Assembly: GCA_026169815.1 (NCBI GenBank)
Contig: JAPFDT010000048.1
Span: 21,143 to 85,142 of the forward strand
Direction of reading: 5' to 3'
Source of the DNA: Pseudogracilibacillus sp.
GTDB taxonomy: Bacteria > Bacillota > Bacilli > Bacillales > Amphibacillaceae
DNA: 64,000 nucleotides
Positions 36,593-45,695 of the stretch are shown here, in pieces (the stretch's first letter is position 1; every line of letters starts with the position of its first letter). Position numbers and translations under genes: made by a program. A model generated the notes under the pieces. That model worked only from the letters and a program-made list of their open reading frames with translations, was not told the DNA's origin and ran no database searches.

Positions 36593-37207
36593 TCAACCTT
36601 TCACATTATATTTTCTACGTAACTTTAATTGTTCGATTATCTCACTGTCTTCAAGACTTCTATATTCCATAACAAAACGGTTGTTATCATCAATATATGT
36701 TAATTCCCAAGCAGGAGTGTCATCTACAAATGCCGGTAAGGAACTTTGTAATACACATTGATTACACTCTTTTTGCCAAGCAGACTCTATTTCGGTTTGT
36801 GTTTTAAGTTTTTCTGCATCTAATATAATAAGTTCTTTTTCAGTAATTTCTTGCTTTTCAACGACTTTGTTTTCCTTGTCTTTTTTATCTTTACCATCAT
36901 CTTTATTATCATTTGCTTTAATAATTTCAGTTTTAGGAACAAAAATTAACCATTCTTTTTCATTCTTATCTAATGCATAGGCAATGTGATAAAGAATGTC
37001 GTCTTGATATGAATACATGTCTTGAATCGAACTCATTTTTGTTTCATGTAAAATAACTGATTCTGTATGATCGAATCCTTCTGTTTTTGATGCTTTAATA
37101 TATTTATTCATCATAAATAAGTAAATCGCTATGCTTATTATAACGATTATAATTATTGTAATGATTAACTTTTTCCAAGAAAACCACGTTAAACTTTGTT
37201 GTTTCAT
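36593..37207 (-). CDS. ypmB: YpmB-like membrane-anchored protein (DUF5590)
   Basis: A 204-residue protein with an N-terminal membrane helix (about 11-33), a cystatin-like DUF5590 domain, and a Lys/Asp-rich insert near residue 105. Function unknown; placement directly upstream of aspB (7 bases) matches B. subtilis. The ATG at 37207 is preferred to an in-frame GTG at 37219; neither has a strong binding site. Confidence 0.8.
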   Translation of the reverse strand: MKQQSLTWFSWKKLIITIIIIVIISIAIYLFMMNKYIKASKTEGFDHTESVILHETKMSSIQDMYSYQDDILYHIAYALDKNEKEWLIFVPKTEIIKANDNKDDGKDKKDKENKVVEKQEITEKELIILDAEKLKTQTEIESAWQKECNQCVLQSSLPAFVDDTPAWELTYIDDNNRFVMEYRSLEDSEIIEQLKLRRKYNVKG

Positions 37208-37322
37208 TTTACTCGCCACACATTTATATTTATTTTATTAAACATTTTAAACACATACATAGATATTGTATAATATAAGTCTTAATATACCTAATAGATT
37301 GTATTATGTATTCATTACATAT

Positions 37323-37363
37323 AAAAAGCTCTTATCGATTACTGTACATGATAAGAGCTTTTT
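37323..37363 (-). terminator. terminator of the pantothenate operon
   Basis: Perfect 14-base arms AAAAAGCTCTTATC / GATAAGAGCTTTTT just after panD. Confidence 0.9.
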
Positions 37364-37369
37364 ATATGA

Positions 37370-37753
37370 TTACATTATAGTTAATGGAGGTTCTTCCTCA
37401 ATAAATTGTTCAATTTCATTGTTATCGTTCATAATAGCAATTTTTGGGCGATGATTCACTAAGTCTTCTTCAGATACGGTAGCATATGCGATAATAATGA
37501 CTACATCATCCTTTTGCACTAAGCGAGCTGCGGCGCCATTTAAACAAATAACTCCTGAGCCACGTTCTCCGGGAATGACATAAGTTTCTAATCGCGCTCC
37601 GTTGTTGTTGTTTACAATTTGTACTTTTTCATTTGGTAAAATGTCAACTTGTTCAAGTAAATCTTGGTCAATCGTGACACTTCCAACATAGTTTAAGTTA
37701 GCTTCAGTTATGCGAGCACGATGGATTTTCGATTTCATCATTGTACGAAACAT
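37370..37753 (-). CDS. panD: aspartate 1-decarboxylase proenzyme
   Basis: A 127-residue proenzyme that cleaves itself to make a pyruvoyl cofactor at Gly-Ser in YVGSVTID (about residue 25). It makes beta-alanine for pantothenate. Conserved [15 protein letters not shown] and [17 protein letters not shown] are present. Last gene of panB-panC-panD. Confidence 0.96.
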   Translation of the reverse strand: MFRTMMKSKIHRARITEANLNYVGSVTIDQDLLEQVDILPNEKVQIVNNNNGARLETYVIPGERGSGVICLNGAAARLVQKDDVVIIIAYATVSEEDLVNHRPKIAIMNDNNEIEQFIEEEPPLTIM

Positions 37754-37773
37754 ATTTGACGTTCCTCCTAATC

Positions 37774-38637
37774 TTATAATCGATCTATTTTTGTTCCATT
37801 TGGTTGTAATAATATATTATCGATTAACCTAGCTTGAGTAAACTGGACTGCGATAGCAATAATAATAGGCTCTGTGATTGTCGATATTTGTTGTAAAGCT
37901 GGATAACTTAACAGTTCGACATAATCTATCTTGCCACTCGTTTTCTCTTGTAGCATATTTGTTACTTCTTTTATAATAATATCAGGATTTTCAATTCCGT
38001 CAACTACTCTTTTTTGAGCATATTGTAAACTTTCGTATAAAAAGATCGCTTCTTGCCGTTCTATATCAGATAAATATACATTGCGGCTGCTCTTTGCTAA
38101 ACCATCTTGTTCTCTAACCGTAGGCAAGCCATTTATTTTAACTGGAAAATTTAGTTGTTCAATTAAATGATGAACAACTGCATATTGTTGAGCATCTTTT
38201 AACCCAAAATAAGTGTTGTTAGGTTGAACGATATGAAATAATTTCGTTAATACAGTTCCTACTCCATCAAAATGACCAGGTCTTGAACGTCCGCATAATA
38301 CATCGGTGCCTTCTTCCACGATAATTTTGATGCCCATCTTTTTGGGATACATTTCTTCCATTGCTGGAATAAATAATACATCTACCCCTGCTTGTTTGGC
38401 ATGATTAGCATCTTGTTCCTCATCTCTTGGATATTCATCAAAATCTTCATTTGGACCAAATTGTAGAGGATTAACAAAGATACTCGTCACTACAAAATCA
38501 TTTTCTTTTTTAGCTTCTTTTACTAACGATAGATGACCTTCATGTAAAAATCCCATCGTAGGAACAAATCCAATCGTTTTATTGTTAGCTTCATTTACTA
38601 TTTGTTTCATTTCATTTATTGTTCGTATAATCTTCAT
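37774..38637 (-). CDS. panC: pantothenate synthetase
   Basis: A 287-residue ATP-dependent ligase of pantoate and beta-alanine. The HIGH-like motif is in [15 protein letters not shown], with FGLKDAQQ and the KMSKS-like [12 protein letters not shown]. 15 bases after panB. Confidence 0.96.
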   Translation of the reverse strand: MKIIRTINEMKQIVNEANNKTIGFVPTMGFLHEGHLSLVKEAKKENDFVVTSIFVNPLQFGPNEDFDEYPRDEEQDANHAKQAGVDVLFIPAMEEMYPKKMGIKIIVEEGTDVLCGRSRPGHFDGVGTVLTKLFHIVQPNNTYFGLKDAQQYAVVHHLIEQLNFPVKINGLPTVREQDGLAKSSRNVYLSDIERQEAIFLYESLQYAQKRVVDGIENPDIIIKEVTNMLQEKTSGKIDYVELLSYPALQQISTITEPIIIAIAVQFTQARLIDNILLQPNGTKIDRL

Positions 38638-38652
38638 ATAACTGCCCTACTT

Positions 38653-39480
38653 TTATATTTTAGGTAAAAATGTACGGTCTTTAATGGCGTACGTATGTTT
38701 TTCGGCCGGAAAACGTGATTGCTTTACATCGTCTACATACTGTTTTATCGCTTCTACCCCAGCGACGTTAAAGTCTGCATAATGTTTCACAAATTTCGGC
38801 AGTCGATCGCTACCATATTGTAATATATCGTGATATACAAGAACTTGTCCATCTGCACTTATACCAGCACCGATACCAATTGTTGGCATATCAAGATTAG
38901 GTGAAATTATTTCCATAATTTCTTTAGGAATACATTCGTAAACAATCATTACTGCACCAGCCGCTTCCAATCTTTTAGCATCGTCTAATAACCTTTGACT
39001 TGTTACTTCATCATTTCCTTGGACTCGGTAGCCACCTAGAACATTAACCGTTTGTGGTGTTAAGCCTAAATGTGGGACTACAGGAATTCCACCATCTGTT
39101 AAGCGACGGACAAGTTCTACTATTTCATCTGAAGCACCTTCAATTTTAATAGCATTAGCATCTGATTCTTGAAACAGTCTAACCGCATTATCAATTGATT
39201 GTTCCATAGAAGAATGATAAGACATAAACGGCATATCGACAACAATAAATGTATCTGGTGCTCCTCTTTTAACTGCTTTAGCATGATGAATCATATCATC
39301 AAGTGTTACTTGCGTCGTTGATGCGTAACCTAAAACAGTCATTCCTAATGAATCACCAACTAAAATAATATCAACATCCGCTGCTTCAGCTTGTTTAGCA
39401 GATGGATAATCGTAAGCTGTTAACATTGTTATTTTCTCGTTATTATTTTTCATATTTTGAAAATCTCGTACTGATAACAT
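38653..39480 (-). CDS. panB: 3-methyl-2-oxobutanoate hydroxymethyltransferase
   Basis: A 275-residue TIM-barrel enzyme that makes ketopantoate using methylene-THF. Metal and substrate motifs GDSLGMTVLGY, DMPFMSYH and the IEGASD block are visible, with PHLGLTPQ and IGIGAG further on. Starts 3 bases after birA. Confidence 0.96.
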   Translation of the reverse strand: MLSVRDFQNMKNNNEKITMLTAYDYPSAKQAEAADVDIILVGDSLGMTVLGYASTTQVTLDDMIHHAKAVKRGAPDTFIVVDMPFMSYHSSMEQSIDNAVRLFQESDANAIKIEGASDEIVELVRRLTDGGIPVVPHLGLTPQTVNVLGGYRVQGNDEVTSQRLLDDAKRLEAAGAVMIVYECIPKEIMEIISPNLDMPTIGIGAGISADGQVLVYHDILQYGSDRLPKFVKHYADFNVAGVEAIKQYVDDVKQSRFPAEKHTYAIKDRTFLPKI

Positions 39481-39483
39481 ATT

Positions 39484-40479
39484 TTACTCCTCCTGAAACC
39501 ATGAAATTTCTGCTGAATAGATTCGTTCTATAATTCCTGAATCCTTCTTCGCAAGTAGGGCTCCATCTTCTGAAATACCAATAAATAGCCCTTCCCATTG
39601 TTCTTTTTTTGTTGTTATTTGTAAACGTTCGTTCATTCTAAACCCATAATTTTCCCAATCTATTTTTACAGGATTAAATCCATGATGAATAAATTGATTA
39701 TATTTCTGTTCAAATGTCTGACATAATGCTTGAATGAAAGGAACAATATCCCATTTTTTTTCTGTAACCATCGATAACGAAGTGACTCGCTTTTGTAGTT
39801 CTTGTGGAAAATCTGCTTGTTGTTGATTGATATTAATCCCAATCCCCACAACAATATATACTATTTTATCTTGTTCTGCTTGCATTTCCGTTAAAATACC
39901 AGAAACTTTTTTCCCATCAATTAACACATCATTTGGCCATTTGATTTGCGGTTTAATTTTTGTATGTCTTTCTATTACGTTGGCTAATACTGTTGCTGTC
40001 AATAATGTTAATTGTGGTGCTAAATACGGTAAAATATCAGGTCGTAATATCATGCTCATCCAAATTCCTTGTTCTTTTTTGGAATGAAAATCTTTATCCA
40101 TTCGACCTTTTCCTTCCGTTTGTTCATCGGCTATCACAATGGTGCCATGTTTTGCTCCATTTAATGCTAATTCATGTGCAACTCGTTGTGTGGATGGAAC
40201 CGAATCTTTATGGACAATTTTCTTTCCTAACCATTCTGTATCTAAGCCCCAAGATATAGTGTTTTCACTTATCTTATCAGGATAACTAATAATTCGATAA
40301 CCACGATTTGCTTTACCTTCAATTTCATAGCCGTCTTTTTTTAATTCATTCATATGTTTCCATATTGCACTTCTCGATATATTTAATTCATCGGATAATA
40401 ATTGTCCTGAAATATATGTTGTTTCATTTGCAGATAATAATTCAATTAATTTACTTCGGGTGGATGACATTTTATCCAT
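39484..40479 (-). CDS. birA: biotin-protein ligase / biotin repressor BirA
   Basis: A 331-residue bifunctional protein. An N-terminal winged helix (SGQLLSDELNISRSAIWKHMNELK) would bind operator DNA; the catalytic domain carries the biotin loop GKGRMDKD (canonical GRGRxG varied here), the Lys region KWPNDVLIDGKKVSGIL and a C-terminal SH3-like domain. It would biotinylate the AccB and biotin-carrier proteins of this window. Overlaps the 3' end of cca by about 34 bases, as coded from ATG 40479 (or 40470). Confidence 0.93.
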   Translation of the reverse strand: MDKMSSTRSKLIELLSANETTYISGQLLSDELNISRSAIWKHMNELKKDGYEIEGKANRGYRIISYPDKISENTISWGLDTEWLGKKIVHKDSVPSTQRVAHELALNGAKHGTIVIADEQTEGKGRMDKDFHSKKEQGIWMSMILRPDILPYLAPQLTLLTATVLANVIERHTKIKPQIKWPNDVLIDGKKVSGILTEMQAEQDKIVYIVVGIGININQQQADFPQELQKRVTSLSMVTEKKWDIVPFIQALCQTFEQKYNQFIHHGFNPVKIDWENYGFRMNERLQITTKKEQWEGLFIGISEDGALLAKKDSGIIERIYSAEISWFQEE

Positions 40480-41630
40480 TCCTTTATCGCATTTTTTGAA
40501 TTTGTTAATTTACCCATAACAATGTCATATTCAATTTCTGTTAATGTTTCACTTATCCATCTGCCTCTAGGATAATCTCGAAATATATTTTGTAAGTCGC
40601 TTCCATTAAACTCTAATTGTACACGACTTGTTACAGGTAAGTTATGATAAACTTTCATAAACTCTTCTTTAATATCGCTGTGACAAACTAATCCAATCAA
40701 ATGAAAGAAACTAGGTTGTTCATTCTTAGGTAATTGATAAGCTAACCAATTGTTAACCCCATATTGTAAATAATAATCTAATAAGGTAACAAGTGATGTA
40801 GCGGATTGTTTCGTTTTATTCGGTAATTTCCATTTTTTAGTCCATGTCGTTATCGAAATATTTCTATCTATATAATGAAACAATGCAATGACTTCCGCAA
40901 CTGTAACGAATGATGTTGTGTTTTTAGGTAGCTTATCTAATAGTGATGGTACTTCTTGGAAAACAGGAAGTACTTTTTGTAACTTTACTTCTTTCATTAA
41001 TTCGATAGCAGATTGAACATATTCGCCTTGAAAAATAAGTCGCAATTCATTTGTAATTCGTTCAACTGCAACGGATTTAAGTAAATGTTTCAAGTCTTTC
41101 ATTGCTTCTAATGTTGCTCGTTCTATTGTGAAGTTTAATTGACTAACAAAACGGATGGCTCGCAAAATACGTAAAGGATCTTCTGTGAAACGATCATTAG
41201 CATGACCGACTGTTTGGATCCGGCTATTTTTCAAATCAGCTTGTCCATTAAACAAATCAATTATTTTCCCATGCTGATTCATCGCAATAGCATTGATTGT
41301 AAAATCACGTCGCTGTAAATCCTCGGATAATAAGCGTTCATTTATTGCAATATTTTCATGACGGAATGTCGTTATTTCATAAGAGACATGTTCATACCTG
41401 ACAATTACCGTTCCATGCTCTACTCCGACCGGAATAACATCAGGGAAAATCTTCATTAACTGTTCTGGTGTAGCTGAAGTAGTAATATCGACATCTTCTA
41501 TCGGTCGTTGCAACAAGAAATCTCTCATACATCCACCAACAAAATATGCCTCATATTGATGTTCTTCTATCATTTGCAATACAGTACTTGCTTCTTTTAG
41601 CACACGTGGCATATTATGTGTCATTGTCAT
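40446..41630 (-). CDS. cca: CCA tRNA nucleotidyltransferase
   Basis: A protein of about 394 residues adding the CCA end to tRNAs. Nucleotidyltransferase motifs YFVGGCMRDFLL and IEDVDITTSA, then RRDFTINAIA and DPLRILRAIRFVSQL, are intact. The start is uncertain: ATGs at 41630, 41624 and 41612 all overlap or touch the bshA stop, and none has a clear binding site, so coupling to bshA is likely. Confidence 0.93.
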   Translation of the reverse strand: MTMTHNMPRVLKEASTVLQMIEEHQYEAYFVGGCMRDFLLQRPIEDVDITTSATPEQLMKIFPDVIPVGVEHGTVIVRYEHVSYEITTFRHENIAINERLLSEDLQRRDFTINAIAMNQHGKIIDLFNGQADLKNSRIQTVGHANDRFTEDPLRILRAIRFVSQLNFTIERATLEAMKDLKHLLKSVAVERITNELRLIFQGEYVQSAIELMKEVKLQKVLPVFQEVPSLLDKLPKNTTSFVTVAEVIALFHYIDRNISITTWTKKWKLPNKTKQSATSLVTLLDYYLQYGVNNWLAYQLPKNEQPSFFHLIGLVCHSDIKEEFMKVYHNLPVTSRVQLEFNGSDLQNIFRDYPRGRWISETLTEIEYDIVMGKLTNSKNAIKEWIKCHPPEVN

Positions 41631-42756
41631 CACTTGAACGAATAACTTTATGGTATAAGTCAATATATTGACTTATAATCTCATCTGATGAAAAATGATT
41701 TTGGACACGTTCTAATCCTCTTTTTACAAAGGATTGATAACTTATCTCATCATCTATCAATTGAATGGCATATTGAGCCGCAGCTTCTACGTCGCCTAAA
41801 TCTACAACATAACCCGTTTCCCCATCTTTAATAACTTCAGGAATCCCACCTACGTTTGTTGCAATAGGAACTACTTCACAAGACATTGCCTCTAAGAGAA
41901 CTAAGCCAAAACTTTCCTTTTGCGACAGTAATAATTTTATATCAGAAATAGATAATAAATCACTAATATTTTTCTGGCGTCCTAAAAACAATACTTTATC
42001 TGTTAATTCTAATGACTCTACTAAATTAAAAATTGGTTGGGTTTCAGGACCATCGCCAACTAAAATTAATTTAGCTTTTCGTTGGCCAGCCACTATCGCA
42101 AATGTTCGGACAACATCTTCTATCCGTTTCACTTTTCTAAAATTAGATATATGAATAAACACTTTTTCATCAGGAGCAATATTATAATTTGCTTTTAAAA
42201 ACTCCCGATCCTTGCGAACATATTCTTCTTCATTTATAAAATTATAAATAACAGATATATCTTTTACAACTTCTAATTGTTCTTTTGTTTGTTCGACTAA
42301 TTGATTAGATACTGCTGTAACTGCGTCTGATTGTTCAATTCCATAAGCAATCATTCTTTTAAATGTTTGATCATATCCTAATACTGTAATATCTGTACCA
42401 TGTAATGTTGTTACTATTTTTACATCTTTATCTGCTATATCCCTAGCTAGAATTGCACTAATAGCATGTGGCATAGCATAATGTACATGTAAAACATCCA
42501 GTTCTTCACGATCTATCACTTGAGCCATTTTTGCTGCTAATGCGAGATCATATGGTGGATGTTGAAATACCGGATAATGATTGATTTCTACTTCGTGATA
42601 ATAAATATCTGGGTGAACACAATCTAAACGAAAAGGTAAACTAGATGTAATAAAATGTACTTCATAGCCTCTTTCAGCTAACATTTTCCCTAATTCAGTT
42701 GCAATGATGCCAGAACCTCCAACTGTAGGATAACATGTAATTCCAATTTTCATCAT
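41614..42756 (-). CDS. bshA: N-acetyl-alpha-D-glucosaminyl L-malate synthase BshA
   Basis: A 380-residue GT4 glycosyltransferase that joins UDP-GlcNAc to L-malate, the first step of bacillithiol synthesis. The [21 protein letters not shown] start, HVHYAMPHA and the [21 protein letters not shown] donor site are typical. The ATG overlaps the mgsA stop (ATGA). B. subtilis has bshB1 between mgsA and bshA; here it is missing. Confidence 0.94.
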   Translation of the reverse strand: MMKIGITCYPTVGGSGIIATELGKMLAERGYEVHFITSSLPFRLDCVHPDIYYHEVEINHYPVFQHPPYDLALAAKMAQVIDREELDVLHVHYAMPHAISAILARDIADKDVKIVTTLHGTDITVLGYDQTFKRMIAYGIEQSDAVTAVSNQLVEQTKEQLEVVKDISVIYNFINEEEYVRKDREFLKANYNIAPDEKVFIHISNFRKVKRIEDVVRTFAIVAGQRKAKLILVGDGPETQPIFNLVESLELTDKVLFLGRQKNISDLLSISDIKLLLSQKESFGLVLLEAMSCEVVPIATNVGGIPEVIKDGETGYVVDLGDVEAAAQYAIQLIDDEISYQSFVKRGLERVQNHFSSDEIISQYIDLYHKVIRSSDDNDT

Positions 42757-43175
42757 TGTTTAGCATCCTTTTCACGTTGTTTATTTACGATATCACGCCA
42801 AGATAAATCGCCTCTTTCAATACTACGAATAATTATTTCAGCTGCTGAAATATTCGTTGCTAACGGAATTAAATGAACATCGCAAAGACGCATTAATGCA
42901 CTTACATCTGGTTCATGTGGCTGAGCTGTTAACGGATCTCGTAAGAAAATTACGATGTCCATCTCATTACTTGCGACAAGAGCTCCTATTTGCTGATCTC
43001 CACCTATAGGTCCAGATTGGAACTTTTCAATCTCTAAAGATGTTGCTTCTTCAATTAAGGTACCTGTTGTACCCGTAGCAAACAGATTGTGTTGTTTTAA
43101 AATATCTCGATAAGCGATAGTAAAATCAATCATCGTTTGTTTCTGTTTATCATGAGCAATTAATGCAATATTCAT
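42753..43175 (-). CDS. mgsA: methylglyoxal synthase
   Basis: A 140-residue enzyme converting dihydroxyacetone phosphate to methylglyoxal. Motifs [23 protein letters not shown] (catalytic Asp) and [12 protein letters not shown] are conserved. Its stop overlaps bshA's start; dapB lies 17 bases upstream. Confidence 0.96.
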   Translation of the reverse strand: MNIALIAHDKQKQTMIDFTIAYRDILKQHNLFATGTTGTLIEEATSLEIEKFQSGPIGGDQQIGALVASNEMDIVIFLRDPLTAQPHEPDVSALMRLCDVHLIPLATNISAAEIIIRSIERGDLSWRDIVNKQREKDAKQ

Positions 43176-43192
43176 AAAATCCCACCAATCTT

Positions 43193-43984
43193 TTAATTTA
43201 TATCCATAACATTTTCTAAACCATATACAAGTGTTTGTAATGGAAGCACTTCATTAACAGCTAATTTTAACCCATTCATAAAAGATTCACGATGAAACGA
43301 ATCATGTTTTATCGTTAATAATTCACTAGTTCCTCCGAATATTACTTCCTGATGGGCAACAAGACCAGGTAAACGCATACTATGTACACGCATGCCATCA
43401 CATTCTGCTCCGCGAGCACCTTGCATAATTTCATATTCATCAGGATGTCCTTGTTGTTTCGTCTGTCTAGTCTGTTGAATCATTTCAATCGTTTTTGTAG
43501 CTGTACCTGATGGAGCATCAATTTTATTATCATGATGTTTTTCAATAATTTCAACATCTGGAAAATAAGTTGCTGCCATTTTTGAAAATAACATCATTAG
43601 TACGGCTCCGAGAGCAAAGTTAGGAGCAATAATACAACCTACTTTATTTTCATTAGCAATCGTCGTTAATTCTTGAATTTGTTCTGAAGTAAAACCGGAA
43701 GTACCTACTACAGCACGAATATTATGTTCTAATGCTTGTTTTGTATGGGGAAAACCAACTTCCGGAATGGTTAAATCTATGTAAACATCGGCTTCTACTT
43801 CAGTAAAACACTGTGTTGCATTCGAATAAACTGGTACTTCAGTTGTAGAAGTAAAATCAGGTAATTCACTATTTGGTTTATCAATACAAGCAACGAGTTG
43901 AAATTTGTCTTCATTATGTATCATGTTTAGTGCTTCAGAGCCCATCTTACCTCTAGGACCAGCTAAAATAATTTTTACAGTCAT
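43193..43984 (-). CDS. dapB: 4-hydroxy-tetrahydrodipicolinate reductase
   Basis: A 263-residue NAD(P)H reductase of the diaminopimelate/lysine route. Rossmann motif [13 protein letters not shown] and catalytic [15 protein letters not shown] are diagnostic. Diaminopimelate feeds peptidoglycan and, as dipicolinate precursor branch, spores. Second gene after ypjD. Confidence 0.96.
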   Translation of the reverse strand: MTVKIILAGPRGKMGSEALNMIHNEDKFQLVACIDKPNSELPDFTSTTEVPVYSNATQCFTEVEADVYIDLTIPEVGFPHTKQALEHNIRAVVGTSGFTSEQIQELTTIANENKVGCIIAPNFALGAVLMMLFSKMAATYFPDVEIIEKHHDNKIDAPSGTATKTIEMIQQTRQTKQQGHPDEYEIMQGARGAECDGMRVHSMRLPGLVAHQEVIFGGTSELLTIKHDSFHRESFMNGLKLAVNEVLPLQTLVYGLENVMDIN

Positions 43985-44006
43985 TTGAAAAAATCCTCCT
44001 AAGTCT

Positions 44007-44360
44007 TTATCTGTTATTATTTTCGTCTTCTATTTTTGTCCAGCGATTTTTATCCCTAGTCTTAATCTTTTCAATCGATGTTTGAAATGATCTTGATAAA
44101 TCTAAATCTAGTGAATTGGTAAAACATGCTAAAACAAATAATATGTCGCCAATTTCTTCCTCAATTGTTTTAATTTCTTCTGTTGACTTTTTCGGCTTCT
44201 CACCATATGTATGGTTTATCTCTCTTGCTAACTCGCCTACTTCTTCTGACAGTCTCGCCATAAGAGATAAAGGCGAAAAGTAACCTTCTTTAAATTGTGA
44301 AATGTATTCATCGACTTCTAATTCAATATCCTTTGTCGAGTACAATGTATGTTTAGACAT
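44007..44360 (-). CDS. ypjD: MazG-like nucleotide pyrophosphohydrolase (YpjD-like)
   Basis: A 117-residue MazG/dUTPase-fold protein. The metal-binding EExxE...ExxD pattern appears as LSEEVGELAREIN and IEEEIGDILFVLACF. Members hydrolyse (d)NTPs to monophosphates; the substrate is not clear here. First gene of the ypjD-dapB-mgsA-bshA-cca-birA-panBCD run. Confidence 0.88.
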   Translation of the reverse strand: MSKHTLYSTKDIELEVDEYISQFKEGYFSPLSLMARLSEEVGELAREINHTYGEKPKKSTEEIKTIEEEIGDILFVLACFTNSLDLDLSRSFQTSIEKIKTRDKNRWTKIEDENNNR

Positions 44361-44393
44361 AAGAACTCCTTTAAAAATTTAAATTTATCTATA

Positions 44394-44422
44394 ATGTTAG
44401 CGAAAACAACGAGTTTTGACAA
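44394..44422 (-). promoter_or_regulatory. candidate sigma-A promoter of the ypjD-dapB-...-panD run
   Basis: Minus strand TTGTCA (44417-44422), 17-base spacer, TAACAT (44394-44399), 34 bases before the ypjD start. Confidence 0.5.
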
Positions 44423-44545
44423 ATTATTTATCTAATAACAATTGTATCATATTGAATGACTAGATAAATATTATTTAACTTATATATCCGTATCATTTTC
44501 ATAATATTGATTCATCCATTAAAACATTGATAATAATTTATAAAA

Positions 44546-44587
44546 GAAAAAATAGCCTTAAGACATTCATATCTTAAGGCTATTTTG
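44546..44587 (-). terminator. terminator of the yugP gene
   Basis: Arms AAAATAGCCTTAAGA / TCTTAAGGCTATTTT with T-run on the minus strand, 1-2 bases past the yugP stop. Confidence 0.9.
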
Positions 44588-44588
44588 A

Positions 44589-45269
44589 TTAATCATTACT
44601 ATTTAAAAACATAAATACGAATCTCATTAATTCCATGACTGCTACTAGTGCGGCTGCTACATATGTTAATGCTGCTGCATCTAACACTTTCTTCGTTTCT
44701 CGCTCTTCATTATTCATTATAATTCCTGTTCCAACGAGTTGATCCATCGCTCTACTTGATGCATCAAATTCAACCGGTAATGTTACTAATTGGAATAACA
44801 CTGCTGCTGCCATAAAGATAATTCCAAATAATTGTAAACTAGGTATGCTTAAAATAAAGCCAATAATGATAATGTAAATTGCTCCACGAGAACCGAAAGA
44901 AGCTAATGGTACTAATGCACTTCTGAATTTTAAAAAGGCATATTCTTCTGCATCTTGTTGTGCGTGCCCAACTTCGTGAGCAGCAACAGCCGCAGCTGCC
45001 ATAGAGTGTCCATGATAGTTATCTGTTGATAAACGAACCACTTTCGCTCTTGGATCATAATGATCTGATAATACACCTTTTACTTCTTCAATCTTAATGT
45101 CATACAAACCATTTTCATCTAAGATTTGTCTCGCTACTTGCGCTCCAGTCATTCCTGATGAGTTTCTAATTTGTGAATATTTTTTATATGCATTTTTTAC
45201 TTTAGATTGTGCCCAAATTGGGATTATAAGTAATACTGCAAAGTATAGTATGAATGCTCCCATTGACAT
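44589..45269 (-). CDS. zinc metallopeptidase, YugP-like membrane protein
   Basis: A 226-residue membrane protease of the YugP family (DUF/peptidase_M neutral Zn metallopeptidase). The HEVGHAQQ zinc-binding motif lies near residue 98 between hydrophobic segments at about 1-20, 120-165 and 200-220. ATG at 45269 chosen because GGAGGA is 6 bases upstream; the 45275 ATG abuts that site. Substrate unknown. Not the usual neighbour of dapB or recN. Confidence 0.88.
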   Translation of the reverse strand: MSMGAFILYFAVLLIIPIWAQSKVKNAYKKYSQIRNSSGMTGAQVARQILDENGLYDIKIEEVKGVLSDHYDPRAKVVRLSTDNYHGHSMAAAAVAAHEVGHAQQDAEEYAFLKFRSALVPLASFGSRGAIYIIIIGFILSIPSLQLFGIIFMAAAVLFQLVTLPVEFDASSRAMDQLVGTGIIMNNEERETKKVLDAAALTYVAAALVAVMELMRFVFMFLNSND

Positions 45270-45344
45270 GTACATTCCTCCAATTTAACTAGGTCAATTT
45301 TTTAATCTCTTCATGGTCAATATTAGTCAAATTTACGTTTAAAG

Positions 45345-45614
45345 TCAATTATTAGCTCCTCTATCCCTTTTCTTTTGAATTGTACCTTTATATTTTCTCC
45401 AACTTACATAAGATAATGTAATTAAAATAAGTCCACCAATAATTAAAATCATCCAATAAAACGGAACCATAACAGACGCTTCATATTCAAAAGACTTCGC
45501 TGATTCATACGTAGAAATTAATTTAATAATACCGTACACACTTAATTTGACCCCTATGAGTAACGAGACAATATATAGTAGATGCTTTTTTTCAATAAAA
45601 AATATAGAGATCAC
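45345..45614 (-). CDS. small two-helix membrane protein, start codon unclear
   Basis: Up to 89 residues with two hydrophobic helices (about 12-32 and 50-68) and a basic C-terminus (WRKYKG...KKRDRG). Function not recognised. The only standard start codon is the GTG at 45612-45614, but that GTG is itself part of the best ribosome binding site (GAGGTGAT). A start at the ATA or ATT codons just downstream is conceivable. It sits between recN and yugP. Confidence 0.5.
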   Translation of the reverse strand: MISIFFIEKKHLLYIVSLLIGVKLSVYGIIKLISTYESAKSFEYEASVMVPFYWMILIIGGLILITLSYVSWRKYKGTIQKKRDRGANN

Positions 45615-45695
45615 CTCAATTCAATTATCATTAATGATTAAATATATGAAATGATTCTCTATATTATGTTGCAATGGTCGTCCAATTAGTTACGT

